Below, piece by piece: positions 45,893 to 56,950 of a stretch of 64,000 nucleotides of DNA (position 1 is the first letter of the stretch; the number at the start of each line of letters is the position of its first letter). The DNA lies in contig BTPG01000002.1 in NCBI GenBank assembly GCA_036245525.1, positions 122,312,451 to 122,376,450 of the forward strand, given 5' to 3'. The DNA is from Semisulcospira habei. Its lineage: Eukaryota; Mollusca; Gastropoda; Semisulcospiridae. Made by a program: the position numbers and the translations under genes. A model generated the notes under the pieces. It was not told where the DNA came from. It searched no databases and was given only the letters and a program-made list of their open reading frames with translations.

Positions 45893-46726
45893 ATGACCCA
45901 TGGATCCTGTCGACCATCTGCCACGAACTACAACTTCTTTCGGTCATCCCCTCCTCCGCGCCAGTCGCCCCTCTGGATGGCGGTGCCTTCGGATCAGCTC
46001 AGGGCTGATGCGCTTCGCAACGAGGTCTCCGCCCTACTACGGAAGAACGCAACGGAGGTGGTGACGGGACACGATACTCCAGACTTCTACAGCCACCTGT
46101 TCGTAGTTCCCAAGCCGGGGGGCAAGTGGCGCACAGTCATCGACCTCTCCGCCCTGAACAAGTTCTTAGTCGCCCCGTCCTTCCGCATGGAGACCGCTCG
46201 AGCTCCTCAGACCGCAGTGCAGCCCTTGGGCTTTGCCGTCAGTCTCGATCTCTCGGAGGCTTACCTCTCTGTTCCCATGCATCCGGCGGCCAGAAGGTAC
46301 CTTCGCTTCGCCTTCGCCGGGGTAGTCTACCAGTTCTGCGCGCTTCCCTTCGGTCTCAACCTCAGCCCGTGGCTGTTTACCCGGATCTTGGATGCCGTCG
46401 TAGCCAGGGCCAGACGGACGTCGTCCAGTCCCACGTTGAACTATCTCGATGACCTTCTACTTAGGAACCAAGCGGACTCCGCCTTGGAGAAGGACCGGGA
46501 CGCGCTCCTCGCTCTGCTCGGCACCCTCGAGTTCCTCCTCAACGCAGGCAAGTCCGACTTCTCACCATCGCGCCGCTCTGTACACCTGGGGATGGAGTTC
46601 TTACCGACCTCAATGAAGTTCGGCTCCCGGAGGCTCGTATCCAGAAATTGGGGAATCTGGTGCAGCAAGTGGCACAAGAGGACAGAGTCTCTGCCCGGGT
46701 GTCGTTACGACTCCTGGGACTGGTGA
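45893..46726 (+). pseudogene. DIRS copy D reverse transcriptase
   Basis: Open frame with FYSHLFVVPKPGGKW, VIDLSALNKFL, SLDLSEAYLSVPMHPAARR, YQFCALPFGLNLSPW and catalytic NYLDDLLLRNQ, then NAGKSDFSPSRRSVHLGMEF. The frame is lost soon after, so RNase H is read in other frames from 46648. The RT core itself looks intact. Confidence 0.9.
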
Positions 46727-47580
46727 GCGTCGCAGTGGATCTCCTTCCCCTGGGACGCCTATATTGCCGCCCGCTGCAGCTGCTCCTGCTCCTACACTGG
46801 CGGCCCTCGAAGGACGACATCAACTCCCTGATCCCGGTGCTCCCGATGCTACGTCCTCACCTCCTGCGCTGGGGGGACCCCGCCTGGTTGCTACGGGAGT
46901 CCCTCTTTATACGTCACCGCCAAGGTTATCCCTCTGTGTCGACGCAAGTCTCACCGGTTGGGGGGGGGCTCACCTTCTACCGGCGTTCACCACAGCCTCC
47001 GGTCTTTGGCCCCCAGAACTTCTGACCCGACACATCAACTGGTTAGAGCTGAAGGCGGTTGGTGGGCCCTGATGACTTGAGACTCTCAACTCCAGTGCCA
47101 GGAGATCCTCATTTGTCCGACAACTCCACCTTCGTAGCCTACATACAGACGCAGGGCGGGACCCGCTCTCCTTCCCTGTGTTTCCTCCTCTACCAGGTGC
47201 TTCGCTGGTGTGAGGATCGGGGCATCGCTCTTCGGGCGAGAGACATTCCGGGGCATCTCTACGTCCTAGCCGACTCTATCGCGCTGCGGACAGTTTCTCC
47301 ACACCGAGTGGACGCTACGTCCGGACATCTTCGGGATGATTGGGACCAGGTGGGAGGCTCCCATGATCGACCTCTTCGCGACGCGATGGAACCGCCAGCT
47401 ACCGCTGTTCATCTAACCGGTTCCAGATCCGCTAGCTTGGGCAGTCGACGCGCTTTGCATCCCTGGGACAGGCTCGTCGCCTACGCTTACCCTACGTCGG
47501 TGCTGGTGCCCAAAGTCCTCCTCAAGCTTCACGGCTGCAACATGGTCCTATTCCTGGTGGCCCCCTTCTGCTGGACCAGG
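46648..47580 (+). pseudogene. DIRS copy D RNase H and downstream region, frameshifted
   Basis: Pieces in different frames: LLGLVSVAVDLLPLGRLY, LLRWGDPAWLL, SLCVDASLTGWGGAHLLPA (RNase H start), HINWLELKAV, LSDNSTFVAYIQTQGG, then RCEDRGI-like and DLFATRWNRQ-like text. The same order is open in one frame in copy E. Not functional. Confidence 0.82.
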
Positions 47581-47582
47581 TC

Positions 47583-48290
47583 GTGGACCACAGACCTTTT
47601 GAACCTCACCACGTGCCCTCCGCTGCAGCTCCCCACGCCCCGCACGATACTCAAGCAACCGCGACGGCCGCTGTACCATCCGTGCCCAGAGCGTCTCCTC
47701 CTCCACACCTGGAGATTGTTCGGCAAGCCCTCACCAGCAGAGGCTTCTCTAGTGCGGCAGTGGATCCTATCGCTGCAGCCCGCAGACCCTCTACCAGACG
47801 AGTTTACGAGGGAAAATGGCGAGTGCTGTGTGAGTGGTGTGGCGACATTCACCTCCTCCCCACCGACCTGACGATGCCCCAGCTGGCGGAGTTCTTCCTC
47901 TGGCTATTCAATGACTAGGGACTGGCTCCAATTTCCGTTCGGGGCTACCTAGCCATGATCGCCGACATCTACCGGCACTTGGGCTGGCACGACCCTGGTA
48001 GCTGCAAAGACCTCGCCGATCTGATGGCCCCTTCGGCCTGCACTGCCCGGCACTGCGTTCGCTGTTGCCAACTTGGGATCTTCCATGGGTGCTTGCGTGG
48101 CTTAACTCCGTCCGTTTTGAACCTCTGCAGTTGGCGCGTCTGTCGGATGTGACTTGGAAGACGTGCTTTCTGTTGGCCCTAGCCACAGCTTCCAGGGTCA
48201 ATGAACTTCACGCGCTGTTGACACGCCCAGGTTGCTTGCAGTTCTGGATGGGTGGATCCGTGCAGCTGTCTTTGGTGTTAGGGGCGCTAT
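47583..48290 (+). pseudogene. DIRS copy D tyrosine recombinase, C-terminus deleted
   Basis: Begins with a proline/alanine-rich linker, then IVRQALTSRGFSSAAVDPI, STRRVYEGKWRVLCEWC and LPQLAEFF-like text. A TAG at 47916-47918 stands where copy E has CAA. Later it reads DLPWVLAWLNSVRFEPL, LADVT-like text and LALATASRVNELHAL, the first catalytic arginine box. The sequence then jumps near 48280 into the 3' region, so the HxxR and tyrosine parts are gone. Confidence 0.87.
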
Positions 48291-48320
48291 AGTGGCACCC
48301 ACCTCCTCTTCGGGATTCTT

Positions 48321-48415
48321 CCTATCAGTAATACCATCAATAATGTGTTTTGAGAAAACAAATGTATTTTTCTTTAAAATGAATTTTTTGGAAAAATACT
48401 TACGATGGTATTACT
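48321..48415. repeat. DIRS copy D internal complementary region
   Basis: CCTATCAGTAATACCATC and the following AATGTGTTTTGAGAAAAC are the reverse complement of the left end (42717 on). TGTATTTTTCTTTAAAATG and the rest are the reverse complement of the right end (to 48678). Complementarity to left and right meets at a shared TTT-containing point. Confidence 0.92.
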
Positions 48416-48455
48416 CGAAGGTCCCTCCCACCTGCCCCGCTTGCCGCCAGTTCAC

Positions 48456-48678
48456 TAAGAAACTAAACTGAGGTATGCCGGGTATTCTCATACCGGATGG
48501 GACTAAGAGAGGCTACTCGGGTATGGCCTGGTCTATGGCGCCCCTCTCCTACCAACACTCCCTTATACGGACACAACCAAATTTTGGCTAAAATTAGGCT
48601 AGCTAGGTAACATTCCTATCAGTAATACCATCGGTAAGTATTTTTCCAAAAAAATTCATTTTAAAGAAAAATACATTT
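48456..48678. repeat. DIRS copy D right inverted terminal repeat
   Basis: Reverse complement of 42717-42916 plus a right-specific outer end, AATTCATTTTAAAGAAAAAT then ACATTT. Confidence 0.9.
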
Positions 48679-50231
48679 TTCAGTGACCTATCAGAAAGGT
48701 TAAGGTCACAATGGTCAGGCTTATTATGTGGATCAGTCATGCATGTGTGCCGTAAGAGATTTGCCATTCTTTTTAGTCTATCATATTAAAAATATGATAA
48801 ACTATTAGGATGGGTTGTGTTGGAACACTTTCATTAACAAGCATCTGCAAGCTATTTAACTGTGCTGCTGAACATACATTTGTCATCAAGCGCTGTGTGT
48901 GCATGTATGCGACACTGAACATTTCTGATGTTTCTGTAATTAATTTTTTGCCTACGGAGTAACTTTTCTGTAATGATGTAATTCTGTTAACCCTTATCAT
49001 TCTGATACACCCATTGCTTAAAATAAATTTGACTGATAGTTCAAGGTTGGTGCCAGAATAGCTTGACGCCTCAGGTGCCAAGCTATTCTGGCACCAGCCT
49101 TGAACTAAAACAGTTGATCTATCACCTAATCTAATCTAATCCAAGGTTACTGAAATTGGATTGCTTTTGTAATTTTGTTATATATATTCACTTCAAGATT
49201 TATTTTTAGCTTCCTCCCAGATAGGCATTGGATAAGTTTGTTGGCCAGCTTGCACCTTAAATCAATTGTTTTCAGTGAAAATTAATTTGTTTCAGGAAAA
49301 TTTTAAAATATTGAAAACTGCTTCTGTAGATCAACCAAGTGCAAAATATATTCAGTAAATGCATAAACTTTGGGATGAAATCTTCATCTTGTTATTTTAA
49401 ATTTAGCTACATTTCGATAGACATTGGATGAGTTCAGATCAACTAAATTCATGAATTTGCTACTTCTCTATTAGACGAATAACTTTGGCCCTTACATTTT
49501 TGGAGTTACATATTCTTTTATAAAGCCCATAGAAGTTTATTTCTATAAAGAACATGCGCAATTGTTAAGCTCAGAAAGTTCTTAAACAAACTGAGGTAGA
49601 ACATCAGTTAGGTCACCATAAAGCTGTTGGAGCAATACTGTCTCTCCAGCATACCTGCCTGCAGACATACAGACAGGCATATTTATGTATGTACATCTAT
49701 GACGGCATAGAAACAGTTTGTATGAATATGTTTTGTGTCATGGTTCTTATCCAACTTCTGCTTTGGGGAAGTTAAAAAATAAATCAAGTCTAAAGGTAGA
49801 GCTTTTCCAGACTCTCAAAATATGGAAGTGCCAGTACCAGTGGATGGGGGAAAATAAGAGAAACTTTGGGATGAAATCATATCTTGTTACTTATTTTTGT
49901 AGGGCTATTGTGCCAAAAGGTTTAAAAATGCAAGTAAGCTCACGTATGATAGAATTTGGAGTGAAAGCTTCATATTATTGCAGTGTAATCCTCCATACTT
50001 CGAACTCACTGTTTTTTTGCATTACCTGCAGTACTTTTGTAGTTCAGTGTACTTTCTTTCCATGAAATTATATTTACTTTCTTTCCATGTAAATGCCTGC
50101 ACACAATTATACGGACACAACCAAATTTTGCACACAATTTAAACCTGATTGTTTACAACTCATGTTTGAAGATTGTTAGTAGTAGTATGACTTGCTTATG
50201 CGTTCTGACAATATTTTATGTCCCCACACAG
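48679..50231. other. Intron 3 sequence, mostly unassigned
   Basis: AT-rich intron without recognisable exons. It holds one hairpin copy (49036-49107). The phrase TATACGGACACAACCAAATTTTG near 50110 matches DIRS copy D terminal repeat sequence and is a small isolated remnant. Confidence 0.5.
49036..49107. repeat. Intronic hairpin family, copy with clean stem
   Basis: TAGTTCAAGGTTGGTGCCAG pairs with CTGGCACCAGCCTTGAACTA. The inner GAATAGCTTG pairs with CAAGCTATTC, leaving a small loop. The stem is nearly perfect. Confidence 0.88.
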
Positions 50232-50370
50232 ATTGGTTTTCCAAATGCTGGAAAATCTACCCTGCTTCGAGCTATCTCACGGGCCCGGCCAAAAGTGGCT
50301 GCATATCCCTTCACCACCCTCAACCCACATGTCGGCATCGTAGAGTATGATGACTATGAACAAATTGCGG
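50232..50370 (+). CDS. MTG2: Obg-family GTPase (MTG2-like), exon d with P-loop
   Basis: Acceptor TATGTCCCCACACAG before 50232 and donor GTGAGT at 50371. Forty-six codons plus one base. It opens the G domain: [15 protein letters not shown] is the Walker A/G1 motif of Obg GTPases, [12 protein letters not shown] carries the G2 threonine, and DYEQIA follows. The split codon should be completed by the next exon, where Obg proteins read ADIPG (G3). I found no such exon between 50371 and 64000, so the G3, G4 (NKxD) and G5 motifs lie beyond the window or are hidden by repeats. Confidence 0.95.
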
Positions 50371-50449
50371 GTGAGTTCTATTTTCATGGTCCAGGACTGT
50401 CAGCTATGTAGCTTTATATAACCCATCATACATAGAAAAACTACTGCAG

Positions 50450-50508
50450 AATATGGATTGACCATGATTGTTCAAGTGTTGTGCCAGAATAGCAGTAGCA
50501 TAGCTATT
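50450..50508. repeat. Intronic hairpin family, partial copy
   Basis: Only the left arm and centre are left (GATTGACCATGATTGTTCAA, GTGCCAGAATAGC, GCTATTC), interrupted where the following L2-like tail begins. Confidence 0.5.
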
Positions 50509-50790
50509 CAGTACAATACAATTCACTTTATTGTCCATGAGATGGAAATTTTCCTTCGGCTTTGACATTCAAACATGCATAAGACCATATGAAAATAATA
50601 AACATACGTGCAAATATGATAGATAACCTTGTAATGCTCACACACTTGAAAGCACATACAGACACACACAGGTATTTCTAACATCACTCTAGAAATACTT
50701 ATTTCTTGACTCTTGATATTGCTATTTCTTGACAAAAAAACATTGTCTAAAAAAGGGTAGTAAAGCCGAAGTACTTCCCAATATGGTGTC
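50509..50790 (-). mobile_element. Possible L2-type 3' end, minus strand
   Basis: On the minus strand the sequence ends GGAAAATTTCCATCTCATGG followed by ACAATAAAGTGAATTG, the style of L2-type LINE 3' ends. No coding part recognised. Confidence 0.4.
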
Positions 50791-50939
50791 ATGACCAGCT
50801 GGAGACCAAGATTAATTGAAAATATTCATTTGGTCAGTTTTTCTTGGACATGTGGTGCATTGTGTTTTGTGCTTGGATTACCTATGTGTTCTGTGGATTA
50901 CTTGGTGTTGGGTTTTCTTTGGGATTACCGGTTTGAGCC

Positions 50940-53812
50940 ATGACAAGGTAAAACAGCAGTTACTGCTTCCAGCCGGTTACGACCGGTCGGCGGCGGTGAT
51001 GTATGCAAGCCGACCGGGAGAGCGGTCCCTCTTCGGAGGCTCCCTGCTTCTCGCCAGTCTTCTTCTGTCCTTTTGTTACGGTGTTTAGGTACAGACCTAC
51101 ACCAAGTGTGGAGCCTTCCAGTGGCCTAGCGACGGCCATGATGTCTGCCTACCATGCTCAGGCTGCTCCTCCGATCAGACAGGCAACAGTGCGTGACGTG
51201 GGAGGAAGAGAGATGGTCACAGCTGGGGGCGTTTTCCCGGAGGGATAAACAGGCGCCTTGGACACAGCTGACGAACAAAGCAGCATCGACGACCATGAAG
51301 GGAAAGGCAGAGTCATGCTGGTCGGTGCCTCGGGCAGCGCTGCCCCGCCCTGAGCAGGTGAATGAGTCTAGCAGCAGCGATCAGGGCTTGCCCCCCATTC
51401 GGACCCGGCACCAAGAGCTCCACCCCGCCTCATAGAGGCCCTGGGACATGCTGGACTGCCAGTGATGGGGTTCGCCCCTAGGCACGTGTCGGCATATGGA
51501 AGCTCGGTCCCCCCGCAGTAAAGATGTTGGGCCAGATTATCACCCCTAGGTGAGACAGAGAGAGAGAGAGCTCAAGCGGGGGACCCACCACCCTCTGAGA
51601 GGCAAGTGCCCGCCAGTCTTAGGCTGGACCAGCGCCGTCACCAGGCTGTGTCTAGGACGCACTTCTCAGGGAGGGACAGAAAAGATAGCCACAAAATGCA
51701 CACAAGAGCTCCACCCCGCCTCTTAGAGGCCCCGGATATGCAAGGACGCTCACTACGGGATTCGTCCCCTAGGTATGGGTCGGCATATGGAGCTCAGGCA
51801 TCTCACAGTAAACGGAGGGCGAGATTTCAGTCATGTGAGAACACACCTCGTTTAGGCCCCAGATATGCAAGACTGCCCTCGACAGGATTCGTCCCCTGGG
51901 TACGCGTCGGCAGATGGAGCTCAGGCCCCTCACAGTAAGGCGAACCAACTGATGGGACATGCTTCCCCATCGTGTTTGGACAGGGAAATGTTATGGAGAC
52001 CGAAGCTGTCCCTAGGGAGGACGGACATTCGGTCATTAGAGCCAGCCGACGGGAGGTGCTGCCCTGTCGCAATTGAACCCCCAGGATACCTCCCCCATGC
52101 CTTAGGAGCATGGAGAGGGACACATGCTTCAGGGTCCCGAGTCGAAGAGTGGAGTCACAGACGAGAACAAACTTGCAGGGCGGATCCTCCATGTCCGAAG
52201 CACTATTGGGAGGAACTAACTCGGTCAGCAGCCGTCGAGAGGTGGTTCCTCGTCGAGTGCGGCCTCCTGGAACACCACCCTGCCATCCACCCACCCACAC
52301 TCCGCCCTAGGAGGTAGAGAGAGACTCACAGTGGCCATGGCCCTGCATCACACGGGGACGAAGTCTACTTGTTCGTTAGGGCGACCACATCAGCTGGGGA
52401 CAGGGCACTACAGATGCCTAACGCCAGGGAACGTCTTCATTTCCCTCTCCGACCAGCGGACAAGCTCGGGTACGGCGCAGCGGCGGATCTCTTCGTGACA
52501 CCGAGCATCAGAGGCGCCCTCCAGGAGCGGCCAGTCTTTCGACCAGATCTTCGAGGGCCGATCTTTTTCGGGGAAACAACAGCCTTGACACCGGCGCCAG
52601 GACCACGGAGATGGCAGCGGCAGGACGGAATCTCCCTCCCTTTCGGCACACGGCCTCGGCTGATTGGACAAGGGAGCAAGCGCATACGCATCAACACAGT
52701 GTGGCCCGCACTCTATCCGAGTGGGAGCATGGTCTCATGGGTCAGGAATCCTCGTAAGTGGATGAGGGATCAAGCGGACAAACACATCAACAGGCTGGAG
52801 ATGAAAGCAGTGTGGCTCGCGCTCTCTCCGAGTGGAAGCAGCATCTCACGGGTCAGGATATCCTTGCGGTTGGATGAGGGATCAAGCCGTCAAACACATC
52901 AACGGGTTGGAGATGAAAGCAGTGTGGCTCACGCTCTCTCCGAGTGGGAGCAGCGTCTCATGGGTCAGGATATTCTCGAATGTGAACGAAGGGATCAAGC
53001 CGTCAAACACTTCAACAGGCTGGAGTGATAGCAGTGTGACTCGCGCTCTCTCTAAGTGGGAGCAGCGTCTCATGGGTCAGGATACTCGTACTCTCCAACA
53101 ACTCGACAGTGGCGGCCTACATCCAGAACCGGATGACAAGGAGACGCAAAGTCTACACCCGGAGGACGTGGTCCGGGGTTGGGGTAGACAACGCACACTC
53201 CTAACAGACGGTCGGTGCGCACCAACACATCGCAGACTCGCCGCTTCTTGGACGAGGCATCCCGGCTTGTCGCGTCATTCCTCCTGCCATCTTTGCCCTG
53301 AGAGCAAGGTTGAGACGATGACCAACGCATCGGGCAGCCCAGTGCTTCACATCGCTCCCTTGCAGACTTACGGGATCTAGCGGAGGGGTTTGGCTACCAC
53401 GCGGCAAGACGGAGGCGGAGACCAGATGTTCTTCTGAGACTCCCGAGGACCAGAGGAGATGAACATCTTCTTCCAACGGCAGTGATGTGGAGTCTCTTCC
53501 GGGCTATTCTGTGCTAGCGGTGGATAAGGAGGCGTCGATGCAGGTGGTGGCTCCCCACAGCCTACAGACTCTGAAGCGAGGCTTGGACAGGACTGCTCCC
53601 TGGGTGCACTTCTCCCTAGCTGGCAGGGGATTTCCTCGAGAGGGCGATGCCTTCTGTGAGCAAGTGTCTGGAGAACACCTGGAACCTTTCAGCCTCGGCC
53701 CCTCGGCGCGGGACACGCACGCAGTGTTTAGGATGGCGTACCACTCCACAGCCAACTCCTTGGCGGAGATCGCCGGCGGCAACCGGATACGACGGGACGT
53801 GCTGTTGTGACA
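50940..53812 (+). pseudogene. DIRS copy F ORF1, with intron remnant, scrambled
   Basis: The first exon ATGACAAG (50940-50947) is identical to that of copy C and is followed by GTAAAA. Where copy C has the acceptor TTACAG this copy has TTACGG, so the acceptor is mutated. The second exon text matches CTKCGAFQWP-like residues before breaking. Later recognisable blocks are SLHPEDVV (near 53150), LDEASRLVASFL-like text (53255) and MVTPSVSKCLENTWNLSASAP-like text (53640-53700). Confidence 0.72.
52697..53095. repeat. Fourfold 112-bp repeat of a DIRS RNase H segment
   Basis: Four units starting CAGTGTGGCTCGCGCTCTCT at about 52697, 52808, 52920 and 53032. Each encodes the block that in copy E reads WLELQAVWQAIIVWEEQL (61180-61240), here LEMKAVWLALSPSGSS-like because of a shift. 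The last unit leads into CTCCAACAACTCGACAGTGG, the SDNSTV part of RNase H, and then directly into ORF1 text (DDKETQSLHPED). Confidence 0.85.
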
Positions 53813-54450
53813 GGTTCCACATATTTGGGGAAAACACAGCTGTGCAAGGCTCCGCACGAGGACATTCTTCTGGGGGACCGATTGCGCAGACGGTAAGGCG
53901 GCAGCACAGGATCTCTTGCCACAGCACCTCGGCAGGATTGTCCCCACTCGCTTCAGTCAGTGGCGGAGAGATGGAAGCTTCGGCTACAGCGCTACTTGGT
54001 GATGCGAGCCCTGCCCAGAAGGAGACCACGGAGGTGGGCTGACATCCTGACGCCCAAAGGGCTACGATAGGCCCTTACGGATCCCAGACCTGGAGGCTAG
54101 GTGACATCCAGTATCGGCTATTGGCGCTTACTAGTACCTTCGGCCCTGCGCTTGCAACTACTTGGACGGTCGGCCCTCTGGAACCAGATGGCGAAGCGTG
54201 GGAGGACCCGGACTCCTAGCTGACTCAACGCCGCTGACGCAGATTACTGGGCATTGGAGTCAATTCTGACGGGGGACCAGCACGCAGAGTTGCCACCTAG
54301 GCAGGGAGTGCCTGACCGATACCAGCCGGATAGTGACAGGGGAACACGCAGGCAGATACATCCGCTGGCTGGAGTGGAAGGCGGTGCGGCTGACTCGCAT
54401 CAGATGGGACACGGCTGTTCAGTTCTTCTACAAACCGACACATTTAGTTA

Positions 54451-55225
54451 GGGAGTGCCGCGCTAGCATATCAAGTGGCGAGCTGACCTAGTTACACGCA
54501 TTCCGATGGTCGTCTGGTACCGCCTGATAGTAGGCCTTTACGCTTACTATTTTATGTGGGCAGAGTGCCAAATTTGTGCAGGCTTTAAACCTTGACTGTG
54601 CTTTCAAAATACTTTTGTTTGGATTTTCAATGAGTGATATGTGTTAGTGTAACATAGTGCTACAAGTAAGTGCTTTTCTTTTACTGGATATATTTACCTG
54701 TGATTTTTTATAGAACGTTTTATAGACCAGCATGTGAGTGTATTTCGCCGACATTTAGAATGGAGTCTGACACACAATATTCCTATTCAAACCACATGGA
54801 ACGATTGAGTAGTTTGTGCAGGATTTGCCGTGCAGAGCGAGTAAAAGGCAAAGGAAAGACGGACTATAACACTTTAAACTGTGTGTTGATTATGTAGACG
54901 ATCTTTCTGCTTTTCATGGTATTGATGTATGTACAGATGAAGAAGACACACATCTGAAGGGAATGTGTAGAGAGCCGCCGGTAACAAGTTCACGCAGGAC
55001 TCGGTCTCTCTGTGAAATAAATTGTCTTGACTGAGACTGATACATTTTAGCCTGCACCGGCTGTTCTGTGTTTATCTAATTTACGCCTATCAAAATAGCT
55101 ATTTGACCACCATTAAGAGTGTTTATTATTTTCACTGTGGGTGTCCCATCCGATTTGTAAGATTTAGTAAAGTGGCCGGATTGCTCTTCCGATTTTATAA
55201 GATTTAGTGGAATGCTAAAGACAAC
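54451..55225. other. Intron 4 sequence, nothing recognised
   Basis: No exon matching the rest of an Obg GTPase and no transposon recognised. Confidence 0.45.
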
Positions 55226-55653
55226 ATGGAGCAGAGACATGGAGATTGACAAAAACCACAGTCAACAGAGTACAGACCTTCATGAACAGTTGCCTTAGAA
55301 GAATTTTGAAAATCCACTGGCCAGAGAAGATCAGCAACGTCAGACTCTGGGAGAGAACAGAGCAGATAACAGCAGAGAATGAAATTGGGCGAAGAAGATG
55401 GGGATGGATCGGTCACAGTCTGAGAAAGCCAGCTTCCAGTATCACTAGGCAGGCATTGTCATGGAACCCCCAGGGAAAGAGGAAAAGAGGTAGGCCGAGA
55501 AACTCCTGGCGTCGAGACCTCCAAGCAGACATCAAGAGACTGGGAACCACCTGGAGTAGAATCGAAGGAGAAGCACAGGACAGGAGTTGCTGGAGGTCTC
55601 TCGTCGATGGCCTATACCCGGGTAGGGGTGACAGGCGTAAGTAAGTAAGTAAG
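55226..55653 (+). mobile_element. RTE LINE fragment, 5'-truncated, with TSD
   Basis: About 428 bp of the copy A/B family, from ATGGAGCAGAGACATGGAGA to a TAAG tail, flanked by TAAAGACAAC at 55216-55225 and 55654-55663. It encodes the last 130 or so residues (TVNRVQTFMNSCLRRILK to GRGDRRK) with no break, differing little from copy B. Confidence 0.95.
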
Positions 55654-55663
55654 TAAAGACAAC

Positions 55664-56773
55664 TTCACCTATACAAAGTGTGCAACTGACACTGCCGCTA
55701 ACCCTGCATATGAACTGTGAATTATTTCGAACATTTTCACTGCCTCCGAAATCAACTACGTTTGGAGATTATGTTAACCCAAGAACTTTCTGTCTGTCTA
55801 ACACTGGATTACCAATGACGCATCATCCCATTTCAGGACCCACTGAGACCGCAAGGTAAATCTATCTGACATTTTGAGTAGTGCATAGCGTAGTGGCTGT
55901 ATACGATGATCGCTGGCCTGAACCAGAATTTTCGCAAAAGTACTTTGCATGAGTTAGAACAGTTGAAAGATGTGTCATTTGCAACAGATTTGCGTTGTCT
56001 TCACGGTAAACTGCGCGCCGGTTGCCTGTCTTCTAGTCCGTTGCATGCATTGCTCATCTTCATTTTCCTAAGCATGTCTAGTGTCTACAGAAAGCTTATT
56101 TTCTTAGCTTTTAAGTGTATGTCTTAAATACAAGATACGTTCAGTACAGCTTAAACAACTCGCCGTAAATGACCGGTACCATTAAAATGTATCCCGCGTG
56201 GCACACGGTCAGTGCTGAGTGTGTACACAGAGAGCGTGCTCGCGTAAAACAGTGACAAGAATAGCGCGACTATAGTTGCACAGCCATAACAGATTGCGCT
56301 CAGCTCTGTGCTGCCAGCCGGCGGTATTAACAGAGGCGACACGCTGCGCGGCTCCTTATCTTACAGCGCCGGCACGCGCGCGCGCCTCGAAACTAAATGG
56401 GAGGCCTTGAACAGCCGTGGGGAACATTGGCTTGTGCTACGGAAGGTACGGGTGCGCTCCGGCTACTCGACGGTCGGGGTTTTCTTCGTGTAGCACGTCT
56501 GCTGGTGGTGCAGAGATCGGGACAGCACTCGTCGGACACGGCGCGTCAGAGGTCAGCGCAACGTACGCACGGATTCCCCTTGTGGTAGGGTCAGCGGCAG
56601 CGCAAAGAGTGTTACAACACCCAGCTGCCTTCCAACTACTCTACGCGTGTGAGGAGACTCCGATGATAGGTCGGTCCTCCTGTAGTGGAACAGGAAGCTG
56701 CTTCCTCTGTCACCTCCAGACCGGATCCACAAGCCTGGGCCGTGGATGGGCTCCTTTGAGAAACGGACTCCTT
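55664..56773. other. Intron 4 sequence, GC-rich in part, nothing recognised
   Basis: Includes a CpG-rich stretch at about 56270-56560 (GGCACGCGCGCGCGCCTCG). No gene recognised. A splice-like TTTCAG|GACCC...GCAAG|GTAAAT at 55833-55860 does not encode Obg sequence. Confidence 0.45.
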
Positions 56774-56893
56774 GCATAGCCAACCACCATTGCATGTTGA
56801 ACACCCCGGTTTCTCTGTTCACCGAAGTTAAGCCATTTGGGGGTGGTTAATCCTTGGTTGGATGACCGCCTGGGAACAACAGGTATGGTTGAC
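56774..56893 (+). pseudogene. 5S rRNA-like sequence, diverged
   Basis: Matches 5S rRNA over its length in the protostome form. GTTGAACACCCCGGTT stands at the helix II/III region and CACCGAAGTTAAGC is the conserved loop and A-box region. GGTTAATCCTTGG and GATGACCGCCTGGGAA cover the C-box and helix IV/V, ending GGTATGGTTGAC. A short insertion of about 5 bases near 56786-56795 and several substitutions in the middle (CCATTTGGGGGTGG) argue against a normal gene. No T-run terminator follows. It could be a dispersed 5S pseudogene or the head of a 5S-derived SINE. Confidence 0.6.
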
Positions 56894-56950
56894 GTCATCT
56901 TAACCCTTATCTTGAATTTACCAGTGGGTGATGTACGTTCAAATAAGAAT

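Larger units (their letters stand above)
42717..48678 (+). mobile_element. DIRS-like retrotransposon, copy D, all ends present
   Basis: Inverted terminal repeats at 42717-42916 and 48456-48678, and an internal complementary region at 48321-48415 pairing with both outer ends. ORF1, RT, RNase H with the downstream DLFATR-type region, and tyrosine recombinase are all traceable in order, but each is broken by stops or frameshifts. The last part of the recombinase is deleted. No target-site duplication, as expected for DIRS. It lies in intron 3 of the MTG2-like gene, and its sequence is clearly GC-richer than the intron. Confidence 0.93.
50815..54450 (+). mobile_element. DIRS-like retrotransposon, copy F, scrambled remnant
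   Basis: Starts in a leader resembling that of copy C (GGTGTTGGG, GGGATTACCG) and contains ORF1 pieces from 50940. A block of RNase H text (52690-53130) sits in the middle of ORF1. Later ORF1 pieces reach about 53810, and short RT and RNase H scraps (AACTACTTGGACGG near 54160) end it near 54450. No inverted terminal repeats or internal complementary region found. Related phrases GGATTCGTCCCCTAGG and CACCCCGCCTC recur at 51420-51960, suggesting internal duplications. Confidence 0.78.

Noticed and set aside
55833..55860. Candidate next MTG2 exon after 50370
   Set aside because: Splice-like borders, but the translation (GPTETA) does not match the ADIPG motif expected after the P-loop exon.
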